Assembly: GCA_002319795.1 (NCBI GenBank)
Contig: DCFU01000030.1
Location: 1-64,000, forward strand
Direction: 5' to 3'
Source: Megamonas sp. UBA1796
GTDB taxonomy: Bacteria > Bacillota > Negativicutes > Selenomonadales > Selenomonadaceae
Length of the DNA: 64,000 nt
Below the pieces are notes generated by a model. That model was not told where the DNA came from, searched no databases, and was given only the letters and a program-made list of their open reading frames with translations. Positions within the stretch are counted from its first letter, which is position 1. Every line of letters begins with the position of its first letter. The position numbers were made by a program, and so were the translations under genes. Of the stretch, positions 34,834 to 43,336 are shown in pieces.

Positions 34834-35733
34834 ATGCAGAGTTTTATTGCTTTAGGCAAGAAAATATACAATATGGATAATCCGCGCGAAGTGCGGCGCA
34901 TGGTGGTTTTTGTCGTCCGCTCCTGTCTTTATAGAAGCAGGATGGAACGGCTTTTTGCTTTTTTTCATACAACCAGCCTCTTACAGGAAATCGCGGACAT
35001 TTATCCGTTCGTATATGAACAGCCCACACGGGCCTTTTTTTACAATCAATCCACTTTCCACGAACGCGCACAGCTGGTGGAGGAACATATGGAATTCATG
35101 ACGGAACGGCTTAAGCCGGAGGTCGCCAGGGATATTTACCGCTCCCGCAACATACCGCTCTGGCAGGCTGCCTGTGAGGAGCAGACCTTGCAGCTCGTGC
35201 TTTATTATGAGCCGGGACAGCGCAAGGAAGGTCTGCTGTCGGTTATGCTGCGGCTGGAGAACCAGCCATTATATCAGATTATCTTCTGGCTGGCCAGGAA
35301 CCGGGCAGGGGAATGGTCTATGTGGATTGGTGCCATGCAGGGGCCGAATATGGAGAATGCCCGGGATATCGTGAAGAAAATTACGAAACAATGCCATGCA
35401 TACAGGACGAAGAATCTTATTCTGTATGCAGTGCAGGCTGTGGCCAGGGCATTGGAACTCCGGCATATCTATGCGGTCACGAATTATGGCTATTATGCGA
35501 ATAACCATATGCGCATGGATCGCAAGCTCAAGACTTCGTTCAGTGATTTCTGGCAGGAGGCGGGAGGACAGGCGACAGAAGACAAGCGCTTCGATGTATT
35601 GCCTCTTACAGAGCATCGTAAGACTATGGAGGAAGTTCCTACACGTAAGCGAGCCGTTTATCGCAAGCGCTTTGCCATGCTGGACGAAATCGATGCAGCG
35701 ATTTCGCAGGAAATGGAGAAAATCATGCAATGA
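34834..35733 (+). CDS. DUF535 (VirK/YbjX family) protein
   Basis: A 299-residue protein of the VirK/YbjX family. Family-like features are the fHTTSLLQEI region near residue 45, repeated aromatic residues in the middle, and the C-terminal EVPTRKRAVYRKRFAMLDEID. Members are linked to envelope and LPS modification or antimicrobial-peptide resistance in enterobacteria, but the biochemical activity is unknown. Its stop codon overlaps the next GT9 start (ATGA), so it is tightly coupled to LPS core synthesis. Confidence 0.8.
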   Translation: MQSFIALGKKIYNMDNPREVRRMVVFVVRSCLYRSRMERLFAFFHTTSLLQEIADIYPFVYEQPTRAFFYNQSTFHERAQLVEEHMEFMTERLKPEVARDIYRSRNIPLWQAACEEQTLQLVLYYEPGQRKEGLLSVMLRLENQPLYQIIFWLARNRAGEWSMWIGAMQGPNMENARDIVKKITKQCHAYRTKNLILYAVQAVARALELRHIYAVTNYGYYANNHMRMDRKLKTSFSDFWQEAGGQATEDKRFDVLPLTEHRKTMEEVPTRKRAVYRKRFAMLDEIDAAISQEMEKIMQ

Positions 35734-36800
35734 GGCAGTACAGCAATATTCTGGTGCACTCGCTTGTGAACCTGGGGGATGTTCTCCTGGCCACGAGTGC
35801 GGTGGCTCTGATAAAAAAAATAAATCCCAGTGCGAGGATTACCATGATGGTTCGTCCTGCGGTACGGGAACTTGTGGAGAATAATCCGGTCATTGATGAT
35901 GTGTTGCTTTTCGATTATAAGGCCAAGCAGCGTTCTTTGCGTGCTATGCTTGCTATGGTAAGGGAAATCAAACGGCGGGAGTTTGATCTCTGCATATCGC
36001 TGGATCGCAAGCTGCGTCCAGCGATCCTGACCTGGCTGGCGGGGATACCTGTACGGGTTTGTCCGGAGCGCATCTTTGACGCACGGCCGAGTCGCGTGAC
36101 CTGGTTTTATACGGATGTTGTACCTATGCCGCATGACATAGCCAATACTTTGCAGGCGGAGAACTGTCAGGCCGTTGTGCGGGGATTTTTTCATGCAGAG
36201 CTTCATGCAGAGCCAGTCATGGGACGGCCCTCTGCAGCCAATGAGACGAAAGCAGCAGAGCTTTTGCGGCTTCTCCCCCCGGCGACAAAGCGCATTGCTC
36301 TGTGTGTGAAGGGGACTTTTCCCTTAAAGACCTGGCCCAAGGAGTACTTTTTGGATTTGCTGGGAAAAGTAGCAGCAAAATATCAGGCGGCTTTTTTCAT
36401 CATCGGGTCACCTGCGGATTATGATTATGCGGAAGAAGTCGTGCAGGCGAGTCCTGTGCCAATTGCGAACTTCTGCGGTAAGACGATGCTGAAGGACATG
36501 GTGCCGCTCTTTCGGCATACGGATTTGTTCGTGACGGTAGATACGGGAGCCGCGCATATAGCTGCAACGACCAAAGTTCCTATGGTCACAATCTACGGTT
36601 GTGAGAGCCCCCGCCGCTGGTATCCTATCAATCCGAATGCCCGGGTGCTTACGGCGGATATGGCCTGCTGTCCCTGCCATCTGCCCGTGGATGCATGTCC
36701 ATCGGCTCCTGAACCCGAATGCCTTTGGCGCATCGAACCGGATGGGGTGTTGGCAGTTTGTATAGAATTATTGGAGAAAGCCGGGCAGGAGGAAACGTAA
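35730..36800 (+). CDS. GT9 heptosyltransferase-family protein, copy 4
   Basis: A 356-residue GT9 glycosyltransferase with HSLVNLGDVLLATSAVALIK, TVDTGAAHIAATTKV (Ala-Ala in place of the usual Gly-Pro-Met) and the terminal cysteine pattern CCPCHLPVDAC. It is translationally coupled to the DUF535 gene and ends 4 nt before hddC. The changed donor motif hints at a donor or acceptor different from the other copies. Confidence 0.85.
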   Translation: MRQYSNILVHSLVNLGDVLLATSAVALIKKINPSARITMMVRPAVRELVENNPVIDDVLLFDYKAKQRSLRAMLAMVREIKRREFDLCISLDRKLRPAILTWLAGIPVRVCPERIFDARPSRVTWFYTDVVPMPHDIANTLQAENCQAVVRGFFHAELHAEPVMGRPSAANETKAAELLRLLPPATKRIALCVKGTFPLKTWPKEYFLDLLGKVAAKYQAAFFIIGSPADYDYAEEVVQASPVPIANFCGKTMLKDMVPLFRHTDLFVTVDTGAAHIAATTKVPMVTIYGCESPRRWYPINPNARVLTADMACCPCHLPVDACPSAPEPECLWRIEPDGVLAVCIELLEKAGQEET

Positions 36801-36804
36801 AACG

Positions 36805-37482
36805 ATGGAAGCTGTTATTTTAGCCGGAGGGTTTGGCACGCGGCTTCAAAAGGTGGTCGCAGATGTGCCCAAACCAATGGCGCCTATTCATGGCAGACCG
36901 TTTCTGGAGATACTTCTAGATGATCTGTCACGGAAGGGCGTGACCCATGTAGTTCTTGCCGTGGGATACAAAAAAGAATGTGTTATCGAACATTTTGGGA
37001 CTTTGTACAAAAACATTCAGATAGAGTACTCGGTAGAGGATAAACCGCTTTTTACCGGCGGGGCCATAAAGCAGGCCTTGCGCTTTTGCCGGGAAGATTA
37101 TGTAATGGTTCTGAATGGGGATACTTTCTTTGATGTCAATCTCATGGCTATGAGCAGCCAGGCTGTGAAGAGCGGGTCACCGCTTACGATTGCCGTGAAG
37201 GAAATGTTTGACTTTGATCGTTACGGCAAGCTGCGTATAGAAAATGACAGAATTCTGGCATTTGAGGAAAAAGTGTTTGCCAAACAAGGATATATCAATG
37301 GCGGCATTTACTGCCTGCAGCGGGATGCATTGACGTCTATAGAACAAGAAGCATTTTCTTTTGAAATGGATTTTGCTGAGAAATATTGCGACAAATTTCT
37401 CATACGGGCATTCGTAAGCAATGGCTATTTTATCGATATTGGAATTCCGGAAGAATATGAACGGGCGCAGCAGGACCTTTGA
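36805..37482 (+). CDS. hddC: D-glycero-alpha-D-manno-heptose 1-phosphate guanylyltransferase (HddC-like)
   Basis: A 225-residue nucleotidyltransferase with the signature LAGGFGTRLQKVVADVPKPM, NGDTFFDVN for metal binding and NGGIYC. It aligns best with HddC, which makes GDP-D-glycero-alpha-D-manno-heptose. The adjacent hddA supports this over glucose- or mannose-1-phosphate enzymes. GGCAGGAGG lies about 12 nt upstream of the ATG. Confidence 0.85.
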   Translation: MEAVILAGGFGTRLQKVVADVPKPMAPIHGRPFLEILLDDLSRKGVTHVVLAVGYKKECVIEHFGTLYKNIQIEYSVEDKPLFTGGAIKQALRFCREDYVMVLNGDTFFDVNLMAMSSQAVKSGSPLTIAVKEMFDFDRYGKLRIENDRILAFEEKVFAKQGYINGGIYCLQRDALTSIEQEAFSFEMDFAEKYCDKFLIRAFVSNGYFIDIGIPEEYERAQQDL

Positions 37483-37516
37483 GAATAAAGCCCGGGGCAA
37501 CGGAGGAGACTATAAA

Positions 37517-38515
37517 TTGATTATTACCAGAACTCCCTTTCGCATGTCGTTTTTTGGCGGAGGAACGGATATGGCATCTTTCTATGAAGAGCATGGTGGG
37601 GCTGTACTGTCGACTACATTTGACAAATATTGCTATGTGAATACCCGCCACTTGCCGCGTTTTTTTGATTACAGGACACATCTTACGTATTCCAAGACCG
37701 AATGTGTAAATCACGTTGATGAGATACAGCATCCTTTGATTCGGGAAGCTATGCGTTTTTTGGATATCCGCGAGATTCGGCTCATGTATGATGCCGATCT
37801 CCCAGCGCGTACGGGGCTTGGAACCAGCAGCTCATTTGCCGTGGGCATGCTCAATGCTTTCTATGCGCTGAAGGGGAAGCAGGTTGATGCGAAGCGCCTG
37901 GCGGACGAGGCGATTTATTTGGAACGCGTGCTTTGCAAGGAGGCAGGCGGTATTCAGGATCAGATTGCGGCAGCCTATGGCGGCTTGAACCGTATTGATA
38001 TAGACAGAAATGGCTATACCGTATCCCCGGTGGTGCTGTCAAATCAGAGGAAAAATGAGCTGAACCAAAAGCTTATGCTGTTTTTTACGGGCTTTTCCCG
38101 TTTTTCTGCCGATATTCAGCAAAAAACAGAGCAAAATATAGAGAAGAAGACACAACAGCTTTTGGAGATGAAGCGGCTTGTTGACGAGGCGGAAGGCATC
38201 CTTATATCCAAATCCGATTTGAGCGAATTTGGCAGGCTCATGCATTATTCGTGGACCTTAAAACGAGGCTTGTCAGATGGTATCTCTACGAATGCTATTG
38301 ATGAGGCTTATCAAGCAGCAATTAAAGCCGGCGCTGTGGGTGGCAAGCTTCTAGGAGCAGGCGGGGGTGGATTTTTGCTTTTTTATGTTGAGCCTGAACA
38401 GCAGGAACAAGTGAAAAAAGCCTTAGAACCGCTTCTTTATGTACCATTTCTTTTTGAAAACGGCGGTACGCGTGTTGTGCACTATACCGCAGAGGACTAT
38501 GCCCTCGCTGAATAA
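37517..38515 (+). CDS. hddA: D-glycero-alpha-D-manno-heptose 7-phosphate kinase (HddA-like, GHMP family)
   Basis: A 332-residue GHMP kinase. The N-terminus reads IITRTPFRMSFFGGGTD, ATP-binding GLGTSSSFAVGML lies near residue 100, and GGKLLGAGGGGFLLFY is the C-terminal motif. It phosphorylates heptose 7-phosphate for the GDP-heptose branch. The start is TTG 37517 with GGAGGAG at 37502-37508, which gives the native HddA N-terminus; the upstream in-frame ATG at 37421 lies inside hddC. Confidence 0.88.
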   Translation: MIITRTPFRMSFFGGGTDMASFYEEHGGAVLSTTFDKYCYVNTRHLPRFFDYRTHLTYSKTECVNHVDEIQHPLIREAMRFLDIREIRLMYDADLPARTGLGTSSSFAVGMLNAFYALKGKQVDAKRLADEAIYLERVLCKEAGGIQDQIAAAYGGLNRIDIDRNGYTVSPVVLSNQRKNELNQKLMLFFTGFSRFSADIQQKTEQNIEKKTQQLLEMKRLVDEAEGILISKSDLSEFGRLMHYSWTLKRGLSDGISTNAIDEAYQAAIKAGAVGGKLLGAGGGGFLLFYVEPEQQEQVKKALEPLLYVPFLFENGGTRVVHYTAEDYALAE

Positions 38516-38627
38516 TACGTGTCTCCAAGGTCATAGATACCAGAAATAAAGAGTCTTTGGAAATGGTGCCTGGACTCTGGAGCATAAGCCAGCGTCGTGA
38601 ATATTTCAAGATCGATTTATCACCTTA

Positions 38628-38688
38628 ACATTTAGGGAACCGCTGATTCAATTCAGCAGGCCCATTGAATCAGCGGTTCCTTAAATGT
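38628..38688. terminator. Very long hairpin between convergent genes (bidirectional terminator)
   Basis: A perfect 17-bp stem, GGAACCGCTGATTCAAT (38636-38652) against 38664-38680, extends through one G-T pair to a further 7 bp (ACATTTA/TAAATGT), giving 25-base arms around an 11-nt loop. It lies between hddA (plus) and a GT9 gene (minus), whose stop codon at 38670-38672 falls inside the right arm. Confidence 0.75.
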
Positions 38689-39731
38689 AGTCTCTGAAAT
38701 TCCTCCTCCGCAATAGATAATACCATTTCAGGGGTTATCCCATAATTGCATTGGCGTGTGGGACAAGAGGAAATACCTTCATTCCGACAACCTGTACATG
38801 GCAAACCAAGTGAGATGGCACGACAATTTTTTTTAGGAGCCCAACGAGAAGGAAAATCATTACTAAATAATGCAATTTGTGGAGTGTTCACAGCTGCTGC
38901 AATATGCATAGTACCACTATCAGGTCCAATAAATAATGCAGCCCGTTTTATTAGCTCCACCATTTCATAAAAAGAAGTTTCTCCTATCAGATTGACACCG
39001 CTGCATAGATCTTTAACCGTATTTTTCTTTGATGGCGGCCCCAACAGGATAACAGGCAAAGAAAACTTTTTTTGTAGTAAATTAGCTAACTTTACCGTAT
39101 TTTTTATGGGCCAATTCCGAGGTTCGAACCCCGTAAACGGCGATAGGCAAATATAGGATTCATTTGGCAATAGCCCATGGTTCTTCATCAACAAATCAAC
39201 CTTGTGGATATCTTTTGCTTCAGGCAAAGTAATATCGAGTCGGTTTATATCCAGCTTTAGCGATATTCCTAATACAGCACTAACGGCATTGCCAACGGTT
39301 TCAGCTGCATAATTTTTTGTATCAAGAACCCAGGTACGAATGGAATTCTGAATCATTTTATTATAAATAGTTTTTTTGATGTTGTTTTTGAATCTGAATT
39401 GTACTTTTGATCCATTTGTGCTTATACACGGATGTCCAAAAGTATATGCTAATAAAGCGAGCTGCACATGCCAATCGGCAAAAAAAATAAAATCCTGGTT
39501 TGTTATATAAGGAATCAAAGACAACTTTTTTAGAATATTTCCTCGCTCAAAGGGCACGACATGGTCAATGTAGGGGAGGCCTTTTAAGGCATAATGGTTG
39601 ATTACTCTGGTTATAAAAGTAATCGTACAAGTAGGATAGGCTTGTTTTATAGCTCTTAATGCCGGGGTAAACATAATAGTGTCACCGATGCCGGCATAGC
39701 TGTAAATCAAGATATGTTTTCCGTTTAACAA
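38670..39731 (-). CDS. GT9 heptosyltransferase-family protein, copy 5
   Basis: A 353-residue GT9 glycosyltransferase on the minus strand with YAGIGDTIMFTPALRAIK, GPDSGTMHIAAAVNTP and the C-terminal cysteine series PCTGC...C...C. The start is TTG at 39731-39729 with only a weak ribosome site (GGTGAT). It is clearly more AT-rich than the core genes before it, and is a diverged paralogue of the next minus-strand gene (shared LKGLPYIDHV/IKGLPYIDEI and PSRWAP elements). Confidence 0.85.
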   Translation of the reverse strand: MLNGKHILIYSYAGIGDTIMFTPALRAIKQAYPTCTITFITRVINHYALKGLPYIDHVVPFERGNILKKLSLIPYITNQDFIFFADWHVQLALLAYTFGHPCISTNGSKVQFRFKNNIKKTIYNKMIQNSIRTWVLDTKNYAAETVGNAVSAVLGISLKLDINRLDITLPEAKDIHKVDLLMKNHGLLPNESYICLSPFTGFEPRNWPIKNTVKLANLLQKKFSLPVILLGPPSKKNTVKDLCSGVNLIGETSFYEMVELIKRAALFIGPDSGTMHIAAAVNTPQIALFSNDFPSRWAPKKNCRAISLGLPCTGCRNEGISSCPTRQCNYGITPEMVLSIAEEEFQRLHLRNR

Positions 39732-39824
39732 GTAATCACCAGCGCTTTCTTACATTATTTTTGGAATACACTCTGTTGATATTAAATTTTATAGACTAGT
39801 GTAATTCCAATCGGGATTTTTTAG

Positions 39825-40844
39825 TTAAGTTTTGTCCATGCCTATCTCAAAGCACTTTGCCAATACCATATCTGCTGTTATATCGCGCATACAGGCAACA
39901 TTTTGGCAGTTTCCGGCCGTTTCACCATAACATGGAGAACAACTTTTATTTAACATAACGACCTTGCAATTTCGGTGTGGTGCCCAACGAGAAGGCAAAT
40001 CCTTGCTAAACAAGGCAACTACTTTCGTGCCCACCGCTCCGGCGATATGCATGGGGCCGCTGTCCGGCGTTACCAATAGACTTGCTCGGCGGATAAGCTC
40101 TATGAGCTGTGGTATATTTGTTTTTCCAGCCAGCGTATATGGCGAGATTTTTTCGGCGTCCGGGATGTTGTCTGTGCTTCCTGTTACAATAACCGGGAGG
40201 TGGAATCTGTCCTGGATACATTTGGTGAAGCGTTTTGCCTCGTCCACGGGCCAATATCGTACAGCATCACCGGCAAAAGGAGATAAAAGCAAAAATGGAG
40301 CTGCTGGGGCCAGTCCCAGCGAACTTAGCAGCTCATCCACTGTGGCCTTGACCGTGGCTGTAGGCTCCGCTACATCACATTGTGTCATGTCTCCATCCAG
40401 GGTGACAGATAATGCACCACCAATTTCTTTGGCCCTGCGTTCACCGGCGTACTCGAGGAAAGTTCGTTGCCTGTCGTCTACAGGATTTATCAGACAATGG
40501 CGGAGTATGGATCTTTTCCGTTCGATACCTCCGCGCACAGGCACTCGCATAAGATAGGACAGCAACAGCAACTGCGGCTGCCAATCGGTAAATGCTACTC
40601 CATCCTGTTGACATATTTTATGCAGCAACCGAAATTTACTAAACAGCCTTCCACGCTGCAGGCCCAGGATTTCGTCGATATAAGGCAATCCCTTTATCGC
40701 TGCCACATGGTTATAACTTGTTAGCAGGGTGATGTGACAGAATGGATATTTTTCTTTGAACCGCCGCAGTGCTGGTGTACAGGTAATAACATCGCCCAGT
40801 CCGTAACAGTTGCTTATCAATATGTGCTTATGGTTCCAGTCCAT
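39825..40844 (-). CDS. GT9 heptosyltransferase-family protein, copy 6
   Basis: A 339-residue GT9 enzyme on the minus strand with NCYGLGDVITCTPALRRFK, TPDSGPMHIAGAVGT, FSKDLPSRWAP and the cysteine pattern CSPCYGETAGNC. GAGGT lies about 8 nt upstream of its ATG. It is transcribed away from the sulfatase-fold gene and probably together with copy 5, 93 nt downstream. Base use is less AT-rich than in copy 5. Confidence 0.87.
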   Translation of the reverse strand: MDWNHKHILISNCYGLGDVITCTPALRRFKEKYPFCHITLLTSYNHVAAIKGLPYIDEILGLQRGRLFSKFRLLHKICQQDGVAFTDWQPQLLLLSYLMRVPVRGGIERKRSILRHCLINPVDDRQRTFLEYAGERRAKEIGGALSVTLDGDMTQCDVAEPTATVKATVDELLSSLGLAPAAPFLLLSPFAGDAVRYWPVDEAKRFTKCIQDRFHLPVIVTGSTDNIPDAEKISPYTLAGKTNIPQLIELIRRASLLVTPDSGPMHIAGAVGTKVVALFSKDLPSRWAPHRNCKVVMLNKSCSPCYGETAGNCQNVACMRDITADMVLAKCFEIGMDKT

Positions 40845-41182
40845 AGGTGTACCTCACTTTGACTATATTTGCAGTCATGTTTTTTCACAATAAAATTATA
40901 GCATGTTTTTCCGGATGCTTCACCTACAACATCCGCAGAGACATAGTTAAAGATAAAATTTTGCCTGCGTAGATTTTCACTATGCAGCTTGTACAAATGT
41001 GATATAATATGAAATATTGTATGCAGCTTATGTTTTGGCGTATATGTGAATAATTTGACTAGGAAATAGGGAGATTTAAATTTTTATTTTTATGCATACA
41101 GAAACCGTGGATGAAATATATGTCAAAATGCCAACATGAGGAATTGTGCGGTTTTGTTTGCTTTGTAACAGGGGGCTGAAGG
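40845..41182 (+). promoter_or_regulatory. Divergent intergenic region with extended -10 promoter
   Basis: A 338-bp AT-rich gap between divergent genes, with no gene inside. TGATATAAT (41000-41008) is a good extended -10 element for the rightward sulfatase-fold gene; a -35 box at the right distance is weak, which is common for extended -10 promoters. A leftward promoter for the GT9 pair was not clearly located. Confidence 0.45.
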
Positions 41183-43231
41183 TTGTTTGCATTATTTTTT
41201 TCAGGATTACAGCAGGATTTAAAAATTTTCCTGTTTGCGCCAATGCTTTGTGCGATTTTTCGTTTCATTTTTCTATGGGTTTTTTGGCCGTATAAAAGTA
41301 TGCAGGGTAAGAAGAAGGCGGTTTTTCATTGTTTTCGCTACGGTTTTTGGTGGGGAATGGATTTCAATGCATACGTATTTTTGTTCTCACTTTTGCTTGT
41401 AAGCTTGCCGGGTGTTTTCTTTCCAGCTTATTTTGCTGTCGGCGATATGCTGCGCACTGCAGGGGTGTTGTTTTATGCAGTCGTGCTTTATGGAGCTTTT
41501 GTGGGCAAGCTGATTTTTTATGAACATTATCATGACATTTATAACGATTTAGTCTGGCTTGGAAAAAATGCAGAAAAACATAACCTTATCGATGTGTTTT
41601 TTCATGAAAATCATGGCGTTTGGGTACTTCTGGGGTATATTCCATTTTTGGGCGTTTCCTGGCTGGCTATACAGGCGCTGTTGGGACTGCCGAGCCTCGA
41701 GCTTCCAGTATCTGTTTCAGTGATGGGGCAATACGCTTTCAATACCGTAGTAGTTTTGGTTGCTGTTGCCTTTTTTTATTATTGCCGTTTTGGTGGTACC
41801 TTTCGGCACGAAAATAAGCCGGAGTGGGATACGATACCGAGTGTAGTCAAAAAGAATATATTTCTGGCGCGGGCGACGGTAGATGATCTTATAGCCTTGG
41901 AAAATGTCTGGAAACATCCATTGCAGGAAATATTGACACATACGGATGAAGACGATATTCCAATAATCGACTCCATAATGCCAATGCATATGCAAGATGG
42001 TGCCTGGCAGCGACTGGACAGCCCGGCAGAAGCGTTCATACGGCAGGCTAAGGGAGCGCGCATCAGATCGCCAAAGCATATTTTCCTTATCGTAGGGGAG
42101 AGCTACGCGCAAATGCCGCTCGATGACATATATACCAATTTGCATCTGTGTGATGGCGCGCGTTCCTTTCGGGCAGATCCACACACGGTATCTTTGGACA
42201 ATTTCCTGCCGGCGGGGATGCTTTCACGTCCGTCCATTGTCAGCCTCATGACGGGCATCTTCGATGCCAGGCTGGAGCTTAACGAGCGTGAAGCTTTTTG
42301 GCGTGGGACGGTCGCCACGTCGCTGCCGCTCCAGTTGAAAAAACTTGGCTATCGTTCTATCTATTGGTATGGCGGCAATGCGACCTATGGCAATTTCAAT
42401 CAGTATGCTCCGGCGGTGGGCTTTGATGAGGTTATGGCAGCAGCAGATTTTTGCCCGCCCGATGCACCTCGGACATGGGTAGGGGTATACGATCATATCT
42501 TTTTGGAACAGACGGCGGCAAAAATACGGCATATGGATGAGCAGCCGACCTTCCATTTCATCTATACGACTTCAAATCACGGACCATATAAAATGGATTT
42601 GGCCCAGTATGGCTATGATGCGGAAAAAGTTATGCCGGATGCACCGGAAAGTCTCAAAAAAAGCCATGCATGGCAGCAACAGATGGGCACCTATTGGTAT
42701 TCCGATCAGGCTATATCACGTTTTGTGAAGGATATGCAGCAGGTATATCCGGACAGTCTTATCATCGTCACGGGCGACCATGCAGCGATACCGGTGCCTA
42801 TGGATATGGGAATTATCACGCGTACAGAGGTTACTTTTCGGGAAGAATTCTGTACCTCATTTGCTATGTACCATCAGGATATTACGAAAAACATGCTTGC
42901 AGGCAACACGATTGGCGGGCATATGAACATTCTGCCAACCATATTTGAACTGATAGCACCGAGGGCATTTAGGTACTATTCTTTGTTCCCGGCTTTGCTG
43001 GAACCCATAGACCATATTGTAACACCCTATCATTGGTTGACCCGCGATGCTATAGGACCAGCTGAAAAGGGTTTTTATCAGGGACTGGAAGCAACGGGTG
43101 CGCCAGTAGAAACATTACTTGAGGCTAGTGGGAAAGGGCGTTTTATTGAAGAAACAGAAGGCTATAAAGCACTGTCAGGGTGGCTTGTTCGGCACCCTGA
43201 TATATTGCGCGCAGCAACGAAGTGGTTATAA
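41183..43231 (+). CDS. Sulfatase-fold membrane transferase (LtaS/EptA-like phospho-group transferase)
   Basis: A 682-residue protein with about five N-terminal transmembrane helices followed by a large extracytoplasmic sulfatase-type domain. IFLIVGESYAQMPLD carries the first metal ligand, LSRPSIVSLMTGI the expected nucleophile region, FIYTTSNHGPY and VTGDHAA the other metal ligands. Relatives transfer phosphoethanolamine or phosphoglycerol to lipid A, core sugars or lipoteichoic acid; LPS context favours decoration of the core. The start is TTG 41183 after AGGGGGCTGAAGG. Confidence 0.85.
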   Translation: MFALFFSGLQQDLKIFLFAPMLCAIFRFIFLWVFWPYKSMQGKKKAVFHCFRYGFWWGMDFNAYVFLFSLLLVSLPGVFFPAYFAVGDMLRTAGVLFYAVVLYGAFVGKLIFYEHYHDIYNDLVWLGKNAEKHNLIDVFFHENHGVWVLLGYIPFLGVSWLAIQALLGLPSLELPVSVSVMGQYAFNTVVVLVAVAFFYYCRFGGTFRHENKPEWDTIPSVVKKNIFLARATVDDLIALENVWKHPLQEILTHTDEDDIPIIDSIMPMHMQDGAWQRLDSPAEAFIRQAKGARIRSPKHIFLIVGESYAQMPLDDIYTNLHLCDGARSFRADPHTVSLDNFLPAGMLSRPSIVSLMTGIFDARLELNEREAFWRGTVATSLPLQLKKLGYRSIYWYGGNATYGNFNQYAPAVGFDEVMAAADFCPPDAPRTWVGVYDHIFLEQTAAKIRHMDEQPTFHFIYTTSNHGPYKMDLAQYGYDAEKVMPDAPESLKKSHAWQQQMGTYWYSDQAISRFVKDMQQVYPDSLIIVTGDHAAIPVPMDMGIITRTEVTFREEFCTSFAMYHQDITKNMLAGNTIGGHMNILPTIFELIAPRAFRYYSLFPALLEPIDHIVTPYHWLTRDAIGPAEKGFYQGLEATGAPVETLLEASGKGRFIEETEGYKALSGWLVRHPDILRAATKWL

Positions 43232-43336
43232 AAGGATGCGGTCTGATGGAGCACTTGATGCTATCAGGTGCTTGCAACATAAACATGAAGGGCGGATATC
43301 GGATTGAAGAGGAATATTAATGTAGGGGAAACGGCG

